Source: CAZBUB01 sp964494985 | Lineage (GTDB): Bacteria; Desulfobacterota; Desulfovibrionia; Desulfovibrionales; Desulfothermaceae | Reading direction: 5' to 3' | DNA length: 64,000 nucleotides | Assembly: GCA_964494985.1 (NCBI GenBank) | Contig: CAZBUB010000001.1 | Span: 62,001-126,000, forward strand | Shown: positions 17,393 to 25,282 of the stretch, piece by piece | Numbering within the stretch: position 1 is the first letter of the stretch | How the letters are laid out: every line of letters begins with the position of its first letter | The notes under the pieces: model-generated | Told to the model about the DNA's origin: nothing | Databases searched by the model: none | Seen by the model: the letters and a program-made list of their open reading frames with translations, nothing else | Program-made: the position numbers and the translations under genes

Positions 17393-18700
17393 TCAACACA
17401 TTGAGCCTTGCAGGAATCTTTGCCATTTTTGTCTTTCCCCCCAGGAAAAACCTCCTGGATAGCAGGGCCAGATAGAGCTGTTTTGACATAACGGCTCTTC
17501 TGCCAAGGGATAGGGGCTGTGTTCCTTGGCCTGTTCAAAAAGCTTGGTGCCTGGAATAGGGGAGTAATGGGCCAATATGGGTTGCACACAGCAGTCCTGG
17601 GCAAAGCGTATGGCCTGCTCTATCTCCTCTGGATCCTGTCCGGGCAGGCCAAAAAGGATGTAGGCCCCAACCTGTTGTGGCTTAAACTCTGCCTGGAAAA
17701 GTTTTTCTACAGCCTGGCTCCATTGTTTTTGGTTGAGCTTGGCATCCTTTCGTCTGGCAAAATCAGCCGTCTCCAGGCCCAGGCGTACAGTGCAAAGGCC
17801 TGCCTTTTGCAGGAAAGCGGGGAGCCTCCCCTGGAGATATCTGGCATGCATTGCATTAGGGGTGTGCAGTCTGGGTTTTTTCTGCATCCTGCCTATCTTG
17901 CCTAAGAATGGGATCAGCCACTGTTGGGGCTGACACAAAAGTGCGTCGTCATAAAATGCAAAGTCGTGCACTCCCAAGCTCATTTCTTGCACAAAGCTTT
18001 CCCAGATCCGCTCCAGACTGCTTTGGACAAAGCCTGGATAAATGCGGGAGGTTGCGCAGTAGGTGCAATCAAAAGGGCACCCCCTGGAGCCAAGAATAAT
18101 GGAAAAATCCTTTTGGGGATACAGGTCTTGGGCCGGGTTTGGTTCATAAGTCGGGGCTTGCGGGCCTGGGTTACAGCCTGTCAGTCTCCAGAGCTTTTGC
18201 CAGTTTTCTTTTTCCTCCAAGGGGCCCTGCAGGACCAGATCCGAAAGGCTGTGTTTTTGGGCGTGCTCAGGGCAAAGGGTAGGGTAGAGCCCGCCCAAGA
18301 TCAGAGGAGTTTTAGGCCAGATCCTGCGCAGCAGGCGCTCCATGCATAAGACTCCGGGATACCAGTAGGTCATCCCTGAGGTCAGCAAAATCAGGTCCGG
18401 CTTCGGCCGAAGCAGCCGCAGGGCATTGTCTACTGCTGAAAAGGGGAGCCCATAGCGGCTATAGCGCCTGGGAACGTCCTGCAGGACCCAAGGTTTTGGC
18501 AAGGGGGTCTTAGGGTAGTGTCCTGTGCCAAATTTTTGGGCCTTTGGCCAGCTTATATCCCTCCAAGTGGGATGCAGGCAATCCAGCAGGGCAACTTTGC
18601 ACCCGGAGGAGCGCATCAGATCCAGGCAGATCAAGAGCCCGGCAGGTCTGGACCAGAGGTTGAAGGCGGCAAAATCGTATATCCAGGGGTTTATACCCAG
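17393..18700 (-). CDS. B12-binding-type radical SAM protein with unclear start codon
   Basis: A radical SAM enzyme of about 430 residues. The Fe-S motif GCPFDCTYC lies in the middle, and a cobalamin-binding-like first half precedes it (GINPWIYDFAAFNLWSRPAG, LILLTSGMTYWYPG, LILGGLYPTLCPEHA). Similar proteins act on unknown substrates. Its reading frame has no ATG, GTG or TTG between 18847, deep inside the upstream TPR gene, and a point well inside the first conserved strand. I set the boundary at a CTG (18700) just before the conserved GINPW. The true start could be CTG, AUA (18694), or an undetected sequence change. The TPR gene ends 26 bases upstream. Confidence 0.85.
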   Translation of the reverse strand: MGINPWIYDFAAFNLWSRPAGLLICLDLMRSSGCKVALLDCLHPTWRDISWPKAQKFGTGHYPKTPLPKPWVLQDVPRRYSRYGLPFSAVDNALRLLRPKPDLILLTSGMTYWYPGVLCMERLLRRIWPKTPLILGGLYPTLCPEHAQKHSLSDLVLQGPLEEKENWQKLWRLTGCNPGPQAPTYEPNPAQDLYPQKDFSIILGSRGCPFDCTYCATSRIYPGFVQSSLERIWESFVQEMSLGVHDFAFYDDALLCQPQQWLIPFLGKIGRMQKKPRLHTPNAMHARYLQGRLPAFLQKAGLCTVRLGLETADFARRKDAKLNQKQWSQAVEKLFQAEFKPQQVGAYILFGLPGQDPEEIEQAIRFAQDCCVQPILAHYSPIPGTKLFEQAKEHSPYPLAEEPLCQNSSIWPCYPGGFSWGERQKWQRFLQGSMC

Positions 18701-18725
18701 GACATGGAGACCTGCGTGCTGGTTT

Positions 18726-19547
18726 TCAGTCTTGGATGATGTCCAGGTAATCTCTGGCCATTTGGGCAGTCGAGGAATCTTTTTCCACCTCCAGGATACG
18801 TTGCAGCCAGAACTTGGCCTTTTTTGTATTGCCCAGTCTGAGCTCATTTTCTGCCAGCCTGAACAAAAGGCTTACGTTGTCCGGGAAGGCCTCTGCCGCC
18901 TGGCGCAGCCATTCCGTGGCCTTTTCCTTTTGGCCACGCTGCAGATGGATATCTACCAGCTGGTTGTAAGCTGGCAAATATCTCCAATTGAGCTCAACAG
19001 CCTTTTTTGCGAATTTCAGGGCCTTTTTCTGCTGGCTTTGCTTTTGATAAAGTTTGCTTAGATTGTAGGCAGGATATTCTGGAGTTAAGTAGGTGTCCAG
19101 ATCCAAGGCCTTCTGGAAAGAATTTTCAGCCCGGGAATATTCCTGGCAGGCCACCTGGGCCTGGCCCAAGTTGTTGAAAGCTTCCCCAAAGTCCGGCCTT
19201 AGCCGTACAGCTTCCTCTAGGTGCTGGATGGCTTTGGTGCAGTTGTCCATGGCGGAGTATGTAGCTCCCAGCAGGAAATGATACTCAGGATATGAGTCTG
19301 CCCTGTCTTGCAAAGGCAAAAGCTGGCGCAGGCTTTTCCTGGGCTCTTCATCTGTAAGGTGTGAGCTGGCCAGATCCAGATGGGCTTGAATGTCCCGAGG
19401 TGGAGATTTTTGGCTGCTTTTGCCTGTGGCGCAGGCCAGGAGCATGAAACTTAGCAAAAGCAACAGTCCCCAGCTGCAACAATTGGAGCTAGGTCCGGCT
19501 TCGGCATCAGCATACATATCTCGACAGAGCCATCCAGGCTTATGCAT
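18726..19547 (-). CDS. TPR-repeat lipoprotein
   Basis: A 273-residue protein with a hydrophobic signal sequence and a lipobox (FMLLAC, Cys39), followed by five or six tetratricopeptide repeats, for example FLLGATYSAMDNCTKAIQHLEEAVRLRPDF and AYNQLVDIHLQRGQKEKATEWL. It resembles PilF/PilW-type or NlpI-like outer-membrane lipoproteins, but no pilus genes are nearby, so the partner is unknown. The start lies 1 base after the hisG stop and the signal sequence is preceded by an unusually long N-region, so a later start at Met12 is possible. Confidence 0.85.
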   Translation of the reverse strand: MHKPGWLCRDMYADAEAGPSSNCCSWGLLLLLSFMLLACATGKSSQKSPPRDIQAHLDLASSHLTDEEPRKSLRQLLPLQDRADSYPEYHFLLGATYSAMDNCTKAIQHLEEAVRLRPDFGEAFNNLGQAQVACQEYSRAENSFQKALDLDTYLTPEYPAYNLSKLYQKQSQQKKALKFAKKAVELNWRYLPAYNQLVDIHLQRGQKEKATEWLRQAAEAFPDNVSLLFRLAENELRLGNTKKAKFWLQRILEVEKDSSTAQMARDYLDIIQD

Positions 19548-19548
19548 C

Positions 19549-20430
19549 CTAAATCACCTTGTTCAGGGGGTATTCAATGATGCCTTCCGCACCCATGTTC
19601 TGGAGTCTGGGAATGAGATCTCTGACTGTGGACTCTTCCACCACAATTTCCAGGGAGATCCAGCCGGAATGGTAGAGATCAGCCATAGTGGGCGAGGTCA
19701 GGCTGGGCAGGATCTGCAGCACCTGGTCCAGATCCTTTTTCTGGACATTCATCTTTAGGCCCACCATACGCTCCGCCTTGAGTGCGCCCTGGAGTAAAGT
19801 GGTCATTTGTTGGATCTTTTCTCGCTTCCAGGGTGTCTCCCAGGCTTGCGGACTGGCGATGATCTGGGTGGAGGTCTGCAAAAGCTCTGCTATAATGCGC
19901 AGGCCATGGGCCTTGATGGTGGTGCCGGTCTCTGTGACCTCCACGATGGCATCTGCAAGCCCGGAGACTACTTTGGCCTCGGTGGCACCCCAGGAAAACT
20001 CCACATCTACAGGGATTTCAGCACTCTGGAAGTATTTGCGGGTAAAGTTTTCCAGTTCAGTGGCGATCTTCTTTCCAGCTAGATCCTCTGGCCTCCTGTA
20101 TGGGGAATCACCTGCTACAGCCAGCACCCAGCGCGCTGGACGGTTGCTGCTTTTGGAGTAGACCATTTCCGAGACTGTGACCACCTGGGCTTCGTTCTCC
20201 AGGATCCAGTCCTTTCCTGTCAGGCCCATATCCAGAGTCCCATCCCCTACATAAACAGGCATTTCCTGGGCTCGGCAAAGGCTGCACTGGATATGGGGGT
20301 CGTTGATATCAGGGAAGTAGTTGCGATGGTGGAGGTTGATTTTCCATCCGGAGTTGGCAAAAAGTTTTATTGTGGCATCCTGCAGGGAGCCTTTGGGGAT
20401 ACCTAGCTTGAGTACATCTGTTTGGGACAT
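19549..20430 (-). CDS. hisG: ATP phosphoribosyltransferase, long form
   Basis: A 293-residue HisG of the long type, with a two-lobed catalytic part and a C-terminal ACT-like regulatory domain (from about residue 215) that normally mediates histidine feedback. Motifs include KLGIPKGSLQDATIKLF at the start and DAIVEVTETGTTIKAHGLRII in the catalytic lobe. It condenses ATP with PRPP in the first step of histidine synthesis. hisI ends immediately upstream; the two genes abut without spacer. Confidence 0.97.
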   Translation of the reverse strand: MSQTDVLKLGIPKGSLQDATIKLFANSGWKINLHHRNYFPDINDPHIQCSLCRAQEMPVYVGDGTLDMGLTGKDWILENEAQVVTVSEMVYSKSSNRPARWVLAVAGDSPYRRPEDLAGKKIATELENFTRKYFQSAEIPVDVEFSWGATEAKVVSGLADAIVEVTETGTTIKAHGLRIIAELLQTSTQIIASPQAWETPWKREKIQQMTTLLQGALKAERMVGLKMNVQKKDLDQVLQILPSLTSPTMADLYHSGWISLEIVVEESTVRDLIPRLQNMGAEGIIEYPLNKVI

Positions 20431-20808
20431 TTATTTGTAGACCTCCTGGGGATCAAATATTTTAGGGGAGCATTCCTTAACTTGGTCGCCTTGAAGCTCC
20501 CGGAAAAAACAGCTTTTGTAGCCCTTGTGGCAGGCTGCGCCGCCGATTTGCTCCACCTGGAGCAAAATTGTGTCTTGGTCGCAATCCAGGCGCAAGGAGT
20601 GCACTCTCTGAACATGACCAGAGCTTTCTCCTTTTTGCCAGATCTTGTTTCTGCTGCGGCTGTAGAAATGGGCCTTTCCTGTGGCTCTGGTCAGATCCCA
20701 GGCCTGCCTGTTCATATAGGCCAACATAAGCACTTCCTGGCTCTGCACATCCTGGACTATAGCAGGCAGCAGGCCCTGCTCGGACTTTTTAAAATCTGGT
20801 TCCAGCAT
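20431..20808 (-). CDS. hisI: Phosphoribosyl-AMP cyclohydrolase
   Basis: A 125-residue zinc enzyme that opens the adenine ring of phosphoribosyl-AMP, the third step of histidine synthesis. The fold is recognisable from VLMLAYMNRQAWDLTRATG, YSRSRNKIWQKGESSGHVQ, the metal-binding LRLDCDQDTILLQV and CHKGYKSCFFRE. I use the ATG at 20808 (MLEPDF). A longer frame exists upstream to 20964, but it overlaps the rlmN 3' end and adds residues unlike HisI. No HisE domain is attached. Confidence 0.95.
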   Translation of the reverse strand: MLEPDFKKSEQGLLPAIVQDVQSQEVLMLAYMNRQAWDLTRATGKAHFYSRSRNKIWQKGESSGHVQRVHSLRLDCDQDTILLQVEQIGGAACHKGYKSCFFRELQGDQVKECSPKIFDPQEVYK

Positions 20809-20834
20809 GGTGTCTTCCTTGGTTGCGGCTCGGT

Positions 20835-21920
20835 TTATTTGCTTGGGGCAGCGTTCTTCGTTTTCGTATGTGTTGTGCAGTGTCGACTCTTTAATTGGCC
20901 ACAGGCGGCTTGTATATCCCTGCCTTTGCTCTTGCGCAAGGTCACGGTCTGATTTTTTTGCCATAAAAAGCGTTCAAAGGCCAGGACCTGCTCTTGGGTT
21001 GGGGCTGCATATGGCAGCCCGTGTCCAGGGTTATAGGCGATCAAGTTCAGTTTGCAAGGCAAAACAGAGAGGATCCTGTTCAGCTCCCTAGCCTGTTGCA
21101 GACTGTCGTTCACACCTTGGATGAGTATGTACTCCAAGGTGATCCTCTCTCTCGGCTGCAGCTCAATTTTTTGCAGATCATAAAGCAGCTCTGGTAAAGG
21201 GTACATCCTGGCTGCCCCAGGCATCAGCATTTGCCTTAAGCCCTGGTTTGGGGCATGTAAAGACAGGGCTAAAGAGGCCAGTCTGCTTTCAGTTAGCTCT
21301 TGCAGCCTGCCAGGCACACCCACGCTGGAGACAGTGGTTCTGCGTCTGGAAAAGCCTAAGGCCAGGGGGTCCCGGATTATCTGGAGACTCTTTTGGACCT
21401 GCTCCCAGTTGAGCAGGGGCTCGCCCATGCCCATAAAGACGATATTGCGCAAAACAACGGTGTCTTGGCGCTGCTGCAGGAATATTCGAGCCTGCAGGAT
21501 CTGGCCCAGGATCTCTGCTGCGCTCAAGTTGCGGCCCAGGCCCATTTGTCCTGTGCTGCAAAATGTGCAGCCCAGGCTGCAGCCAGCCTGGGAGGAGAGA
21601 CACAGGGTGTAGTGGTCGCGCTCTGGGATGAGCACGCTCTCAATCAAAAGACCATCAGTTAATTCGAACAGGAACTTTACTGTGCCATCATGGCTGTGCA
21701 GGCACTTTTGCACTTTAGGAAGCTGCAGGCTGAAGTCCTGCTCCAAACTCTGCCGGAGAGCCCTGCTGACATTGCTCATGTCCTGGAAGCTGCAGGTATT
21801 CTTTTGCCATATCCAGTGCCATATCTGTCTGGCCCTGAAAGCCGGCTCACCCATCTGCTGCAGGAGTGTTTGCAACTCCTGCAGGCTGAAGTTAAGCAGA
21901 TTTTGTTTGCCAGAGCACAT
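20835..21920 (-). CDS. rlmN: 23S rRNA (adenine2503-C2)-methyltransferase RlmN
   Basis: A 361-residue radical SAM methyltransferase. The CxxxCxxC cluster motif is CSLGCTFCSTGQMGL, and the conserved MGMGEPLLNWEQV and LSLHAPNQGLRQ follow. The family uses a C-terminal cysteine (here in IQAACGQLK) as a covalent intermediate. It methylates A2503 in 23S rRNA and some tRNAs. The last 20 residues after the catalytic region are a charged tail. It lies upstream of hisI in the same direction. Confidence 0.96.
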   Translation of the reverse strand: MCSGKQNLLNFSLQELQTLLQQMGEPAFRARQIWHWIWQKNTCSFQDMSNVSRALRQSLEQDFSLQLPKVQKCLHSHDGTVKFLFELTDGLLIESVLIPERDHYTLCLSSQAGCSLGCTFCSTGQMGLGRNLSAAEILGQILQARIFLQQRQDTVVLRNIVFMGMGEPLLNWEQVQKSLQIIRDPLALGFSRRRTTVSSVGVPGRLQELTESRLASLALSLHAPNQGLRQMLMPGAARMYPLPELLYDLQKIELQPRERITLEYILIQGVNDSLQQARELNRILSVLPCKLNLIAYNPGHGLPYAAPTQEQVLAFERFLWQKNQTVTLRKSKGRDIQAACGQLKSRHCTTHTKTKNAAPSK

Positions 21921-22063
21921 ATGTTTCTTTGACTTTTTGCCTTAATGCTCCAGGCAAAATGGGAGGTTTCCTTGATTTCGCTTGTATTGATGACGAAAAT
22001 AACGGCAAAATCACAGCAGGGCAGGAGCAGGGGGCTGTCTTGCGCGGCAAATAAATTCCTGAA

Positions 22064-22090
22064 CCAGGCCTTCTGAACCAGAAGGCCAGG
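22064..22090 (-). terminator. Stem-loop after the FmdB gene
   Basis: CCAGGCCTTCT and AGAAGGCCAGG can form an 11-position stem (one internal mismatch) with a 5-base loop, 9 bases after the fmdB-type stop codon. No U-run follows on the minus strand, so it is at best a weak or factor-dependent terminator, or an RNA-stabilising hairpin. Confidence 0.35.
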
Positions 22091-22098
22091 GTTTAGGC

Positions 22099-22311
22099 TC
22101 AGGAAAATCCTGCAGCAGGGCTGCATCCAGAAGCTCCAGCATCAGCTGCGGACTTGGAGCTGCCCGTCTTGCCTTTGGCAGCAGAAGGCAGCTGTCGCAC
22201 CTGCTTGCTCTGACACCGGGGACAGGTTACATTGCACAGCCCTTGTCGGCTGCTGAGCAGCTCTTCGAATTGCAGATTGCAGTCTTGGCATTGGAAATCA
22301 TACAGGATCAT
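22099..22311 (-). CDS. FmdB-family zinc-ribbon protein
   Basis: A 70-residue protein with an FmdB-type zinc ribbon: CQDC near residue 8 and CPRC near residue 30, giving a four-cysteine site. A low-complexity Ser/Ala/Gly tail of about 25 residues follows. This family was named after a putative regulator of formamidase, but its role is unproven and it is widespread. The gene stands alone between rlmN and the divergent lpxK, with its own promoter. Confidence 0.88.
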   Translation of the reverse strand: MILYDFQCQDCNLQFEELLSSRQGLCNVTCPRCQSKQVRQLPSAAKGKTGSSKSAADAGASGCSPAAGFS

Positions 22312-22385
22312 GTGCTTTATCCTCCTTGTTCCAGAGAGTTTTAAAGGCCACTTTTAGGGGAAAGCTGGCCATGATGTTTATAGTG

Positions 22386-22416
22386 CTTATAATGGGCAGT
22401 TTATGAGCCATGTCAA
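22386..22416 (-). promoter_or_regulatory. Probable promoter of the FmdB gene
   Basis: The minus strand shows TTGACA (22416-22411), a 19-base spacer and TATAAG (22391-22386), about 75 bases before the FmdB start in the divergent gap with lpxK. The spacer is longer than ideal. Confidence 0.45.
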
Positions 22417-22485
22417 GATCGATTTTGGAAAGTCCATCTCGTTGGGGCCTGTTTGCGGATTGTCGGAAAAAAGAAGTGGCTGGAT

Positions 22486-23553
22486 ATGGATAAACATAAG
22501 GATAATTGGCAGCTGTGGCAGAAGAGGCTCGATCCTTTATTGTCAGCACCTGCAGCATTTTACTCTAGGGCAATGGGGCTGCGCAGGGCAGCCTACAGTA
22601 AGGGATGGCTGCGTTCCTGGCAGCCTCCTGTGCCCTGTATTTCAGTGGGCAACATTTGCTCAGGCGGAAGTGGCAAAACCCAGGTTTGTGCCTGGCTGTT
22701 GCAATGGGCACGGCAACAATGTCTCCAGCCCCTGCTGCTGAGCAGGGGGTATAAAGGCAGGCCACAGGAGCTGCCCTTGCTGGTCACCCTGGATACCCTG
22801 GCAAAAGAGTGCGGGGATGAGCCCTTGATGCTGGCCAGGCTGTTTCCAGAGGCCTATATAGCCGTAGATCCCAAACGCAAAAGGGCTGGGAAGTGGTTCT
22901 TTACACGGGGAAGCGCGGACATTTGCATCCTGGACGACGGCTTTCAGCACCTTGCAGTCAAACGTGATTTAGATTTGGTCCTGTTCAGGTCCAGGGATCT
23001 GGAACAGGATTGGGGTCGGGTTTTACCCAGGGGGCCCTGGAGGGAAGGTTCGGAAGCTCTCAAGAGGGCCTCTGCTTTTTTGCTCAAAGCTGATTACCAA
23101 GAATTTCAGAGGCTTGAACCTAAGTTGCGCTTGAGGCTGGGTGGGCTGGGCAGGCCAATTTTTGGTTTTGTGCCCAGGATCAAAGCCATGCTGCGGCTGA
23201 TAGATGGCTCTAGGCTGAGCCCTGACAAGTGGGAGGAAGACTATATTTTGTTGAGTGCTGTGGGGGATCCGCAAGGAGTAGAGCAGAGCATGACTTCCAG
23301 CCTGGGTCTTTGCCCTTTGCAGCATTTTGCCTTTCGAGACCACTTTTTTTTAGACCCCCAAAGCTGGCACAGGATACTGAACAGGGCAAGTACCTTGAAT
23401 GCCCAGGTGATCTGTACACCCAAGGATGCGGTCAAGCTGGAGGGTTTTGCCTCAAGCAGAGTTTGGACAGTAGAGCTGGAAGTGGAGTTTGGTTCTAGCC
23501 TTTTTGCTCCAACAGGCTTTCGGCAATGGCTGGAACAAAGCCTGGTCTTCTGA
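22486..23553 (+). CDS. lpxK: Tetraacyldisaccharide 4'-kinase
   Basis: A 355-residue inner-membrane kinase that phosphorylates the 4' position of the lipid A disaccharide. The P-loop is VGNICSGGSGKTQ, followed by LLSRGYKGR and the DDGFQH motif (ILDDGFQHLAVKRDLDL), all diagnostic of LpxK. The first 60 residues form the membrane-associated N-region. I chose the ATG at 22486 rather than a TTG at 22453; its ribosome site is weak. It is not linked to the main lipid A cluster at 32-35 kb and lies alone on the plus strand. Confidence 0.95.
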   Translation: MDKHKDNWQLWQKRLDPLLSAPAAFYSRAMGLRRAAYSKGWLRSWQPPVPCISVGNICSGGSGKTQVCAWLLQWARQQCLQPLLLSRGYKGRPQELPLLVTLDTLAKECGDEPLMLARLFPEAYIAVDPKRKRAGKWFFTRGSADICILDDGFQHLAVKRDLDLVLFRSRDLEQDWGRVLPRGPWREGSEALKRASAFLLKADYQEFQRLEPKLRLRLGGLGRPIFGFVPRIKAMLRLIDGSRLSPDKWEEDYILLSAVGDPQGVEQSMTSSLGLCPLQHFAFRDHFFLDPQSWHRILNRASTLNAQVICTPKDAVKLEGFASSRVWTVELEVEFGSSLFAPTGFRQWLEQSLVF

Positions 23554-23632
23554 CATAAGCAGGCTTGAGATACAGGGGCTGGAAAGGATGTAGAGGCTTT
23601 AAAGCTTTAGCCTTTGTATTGGAAGAGTTGTT

Positions 23633-23678
23633 GGTTACCAGTTATCAGGTATCAGGTTCCAGGTACCAGTTGCCAGTT
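23633..23678. repeat. Degenerate short tandem repeat
   Basis: After lpxK the sequence reads GGTTACCAGTTATCAGG, then TATCAGGTTCCAGGTACCAG and TTGCCAGTTT. It is a run of about five imperfect copies of a TACCAGGT-like unit in a gap of 143 bases without a gene. The function is unknown. Confidence 0.6.
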
Positions 23679-23696
23679 TGTATGGAAAAAAAGGGG

Positions 23697-24446
23697 CTAA
23701 ACCTGGGGAACTGAGAGTATTTTGCTTTTTTCTCCTAGGCCCAGGGTAGCTATTTGCTGCAGGGGTTGTTCAAACAGCTGCAGATTCCAGTAAAAATGCA
23801 AGGAGATATCTGGTATACGCTGGATCCTGTGCAAAAGTCCCTGCAACACCTTTGGCTCGGGCTGCAGGCTGCCTATAAGCAATGCTGCGCAGGCCAGGAT
23901 GAAGGGATCGTCCTGCTCCTGTTCCAGGCAATTGCGGATTTCCTCAAAGTGGGTGGCGAGCAGCTGAGGTTTTGTTTGGCCCAGTCTGGCCAATCCCCAG
24001 TAAGCCCCTCGGCGCAAGGGGGTATATTCCAGATAGTTGCCCGGCTCAAAGGCAGGATTAATGAAGGATAGCAAAATCTTGTGGTATTCTAAAGCCAACT
24101 GCTCGCTGTTGGCCAGGATCTCGCCTATGGCTTCCGGAGCTCCCCAGCCAATGCCCCCGGATTCATCGTTGAGGCTCCAGGTCAATCTGCGCTGGACCAC
24201 CCTGGCTGCCTCCTGGCCTTGCTCTTGGATCAGCCTGGGCAAAAGTATGCCGAAGCTGGAGATGCCGTGCCAGCGAAGCTGATCCGAGCCCGAGCACAGG
24301 GTGCCGAACAAGGGGGATATCAGCCTTTTGGCTGGGATTTCCTGCAGCCTGTGCAGCTCCTCTTGCCAATCTTCCTGGCCCAAGATTTTATAAATATGAT
24401 TTTTGATCCGCCTGCCGCTTAGCGCATGGTTTGCTGGTTCAGACAC
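23697..24446 (-). CDS. HEAT-repeat-like conserved protein next to desulfoferrodoxin
   Basis: A 249-residue, mostly helical protein with no signal peptide or membrane segment. Helical pairs such as LRWHGISSFGILLPRLIQ, WGAPEAIGEILANSEQLA, LRRGAYWGLARLGQTKPQLL and FILACAALLIGSL look like HEAT repeats. Such proteins bind other proteins. I know similar proteins only from Desulfovibrio-type sulfate reducers, where the function is not established. It lies downstream of dfx-rub but behind their terminator, so it may be transcribed separately or by read-through. Confidence 0.75.
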   Translation of the reverse strand: MSEPANHALSGRRIKNHIYKILGQEDWQEELHRLQEIPAKRLISPLFGTLCSGSDQLRWHGISSFGILLPRLIQEQGQEAARVVQRRLTWSLNDESGGIGWGAPEAIGEILANSEQLALEYHKILLSFINPAFEPGNYLEYTPLRRGAYWGLARLGQTKPQLLATHFEEIRNCLEQEQDDPFILACAALLIGSLQPEPKVLQGLLHRIQRIPDISLHFYWNLQLFEQPLQQIATLGLGEKSKILSVPQV

Positions 24447-24466
24447 GCCTGTTCTCCTGGCATAAT

Positions 24467-24494
24467 AGGCCGGCTGCTGGTCAGCAGCCGGCCT
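24467..24494 (-). terminator. Strong hairpin after rubredoxin
   Basis: AGGCCGGCTGCTG (24467-24479) and CAGCAGCCGGCCT (24482-24494) are perfect 13-base complements with an almost absent loop. They lie 9 bases after the rubredoxin stop codon. The minus-strand transcript has an A-run before the stem and only a broken U-run after it (TATTATG). It most likely ends the dfx-rub transcript. Confidence 0.7.
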
Positions 24495-24503
24495 GTAGGT
24501 TTT

Positions 24504-24662
24504 TTATTCAGGGGAGAACTCGTCCTTGCTGGCTCCGCAGATAGGGCAGACCCAGTCATCAGGAAGGTCCTCGAACTTGGTGCCGGCTGGAATGTTATTG
24601 TCCGGATCTCCTGCTTCTGGATCGTAAATGTAGCCGCAGACTCCGCATACCCATCTTTGCAT
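24504..24662 (-). CDS. rub: Rubredoxin
   Basis: A 52-residue protein with the rubredoxin iron site: WVCGVCGYIYDP (Cys6, Cys9) and DDWVCPICGA (Cys39, Cys42). An excellent AGGAGGAG ribosome site precedes the ATG at 24662. Rubredoxin carries single electrons; in Desulfovibrio it reduces desulfoferrodoxin and rubredoxin:oxygen oxidoreductase. It lies 26 bases after dfx, in the arrangement known from Desulfovibrio, and serves superoxide reduction. Confidence 0.97.
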   Translation of the reverse strand: MQRWVCGVCGYIYDPEAGDPDNNIPAGTKFEDLPDDWVCPICGASKDEFSPE

Positions 24663-24688
24663 TTGCTCCTCCTGTTTTGGATTTAGTT

Positions 24689-25069
24689 TTAGGCCTGGGC
24701 TTCCCAGAGCCCATGGATGTTGCAGTACTCCCTGGCGGTGATCTGCTCGGCCTGGATGCAGAACTCAGCCTCTGGTTGCTCTCCCGGGTTAAGGAACTGG
24801 CGGTAGGCCTTGCCGTCTGCTATGAGCTCTACCCATTCGATGTAGTGCTTTTCCTCCATGGGATGGGCTACTGAGCCAACCTTGACCTTGTAGCCTTGGG
24901 CTGTCTTTTCCAGGACTGGAACGTGCTTTTCCTGGGCTGCGTCCACTGTTCCGGCTTGGATCAGCTGCATGGGCTGTCCACAGCAAACCAGTTCCCCTGC
25001 TCCGCCATGCTGCACTTCTACAATGTTCCCACAAACATTGCACTTGTAAATTTCCAGTTGTTTGGCCAT
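24689..25069 (-). CDS. dfx: Desulfoferrodoxin (superoxide reductase, 2Fe type)
   Basis: A 126-residue cytoplasmic enzyme that reduces superoxide to hydrogen peroxide without making oxygen. The N-terminal desulforedoxin domain has all four ligands (Cys10, Cys13, Cys29, Cys30). The catalytic iron site has His49, His69, His75, Cys116 and His119, exactly as in the characterised family. Glu47 of EKH is also present. It is the first gene of dfx-rub and has a strong promoter with operator-like palindromes upstream, fitting control by oxygen stress or iron. Confidence 0.98.
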   Translation of the reverse strand: MAKQLEIYKCNVCGNIVEVQHGGAGELVCCGQPMQLIQAGTVDAAQEKHVPVLEKTAQGYKVKVGSVAHPMEEKHYIEWVELIADGKAYRQFLNPGEQPEAEFCIQAEQITAREYCNIHGLWEAQA

Positions 25070-25095
25070 TGCTACTTCTCCTTGTTTAAATTTTA

Positions 25096-25106
25096 AGAAT
25101 AATTCT
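25096..25106. promoter_or_regulatory. Palindrome AGAATAATTCT in the dfx leader
   Basis: This perfect 11-base palindrome lies 27 bases upstream of the dfx start codon, downstream of the predicted promoter. Its AGAAT-N-ATTCT form resembles half of a PerR or Fur-type box, but it could also be chance in an AT-rich leader. Confidence 0.3.
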
Positions 25107-25158
25107 ACTATGCTTCAAAAGTGTGCTGAGATCAAGCCCTGGGCTTCATCCTTTACAA

Positions 25159-25190
25159 GATAACAGTAATGATTATCTAAATCTTGTCAA
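25159..25190 (-). promoter_or_regulatory. dfx promoter with overlapping Fur/PerR-like operator
   Basis: The -35 box TTGACA is at 25190-25185 on the minus strand and a TGTTAT-like -10 lies 19 bases further. The spacer and -10 overlap the palindromic GATAACAGTAATGATTATC (25159-25177). This matches 15 of 19 positions of the classical Fur consensus. A repressor bound there would block the promoter, so dfx-rub is probably released by low iron or oxidative stress. Confidence 0.55.
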
Positions 25191-25282
25191 TATTACTCTA
25201 TCAACTTGTCAAAGCCAAGGGGCTTATATTGATTTCAGGACTACTCAGGCTTGAGCCAGGAACAATAAGCATTATGGCAGGT

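Noticed and set aside
20809..20964. Longer hisI start
   Set aside because: It overlaps the end of rlmN and adds residues unlike any HisI.
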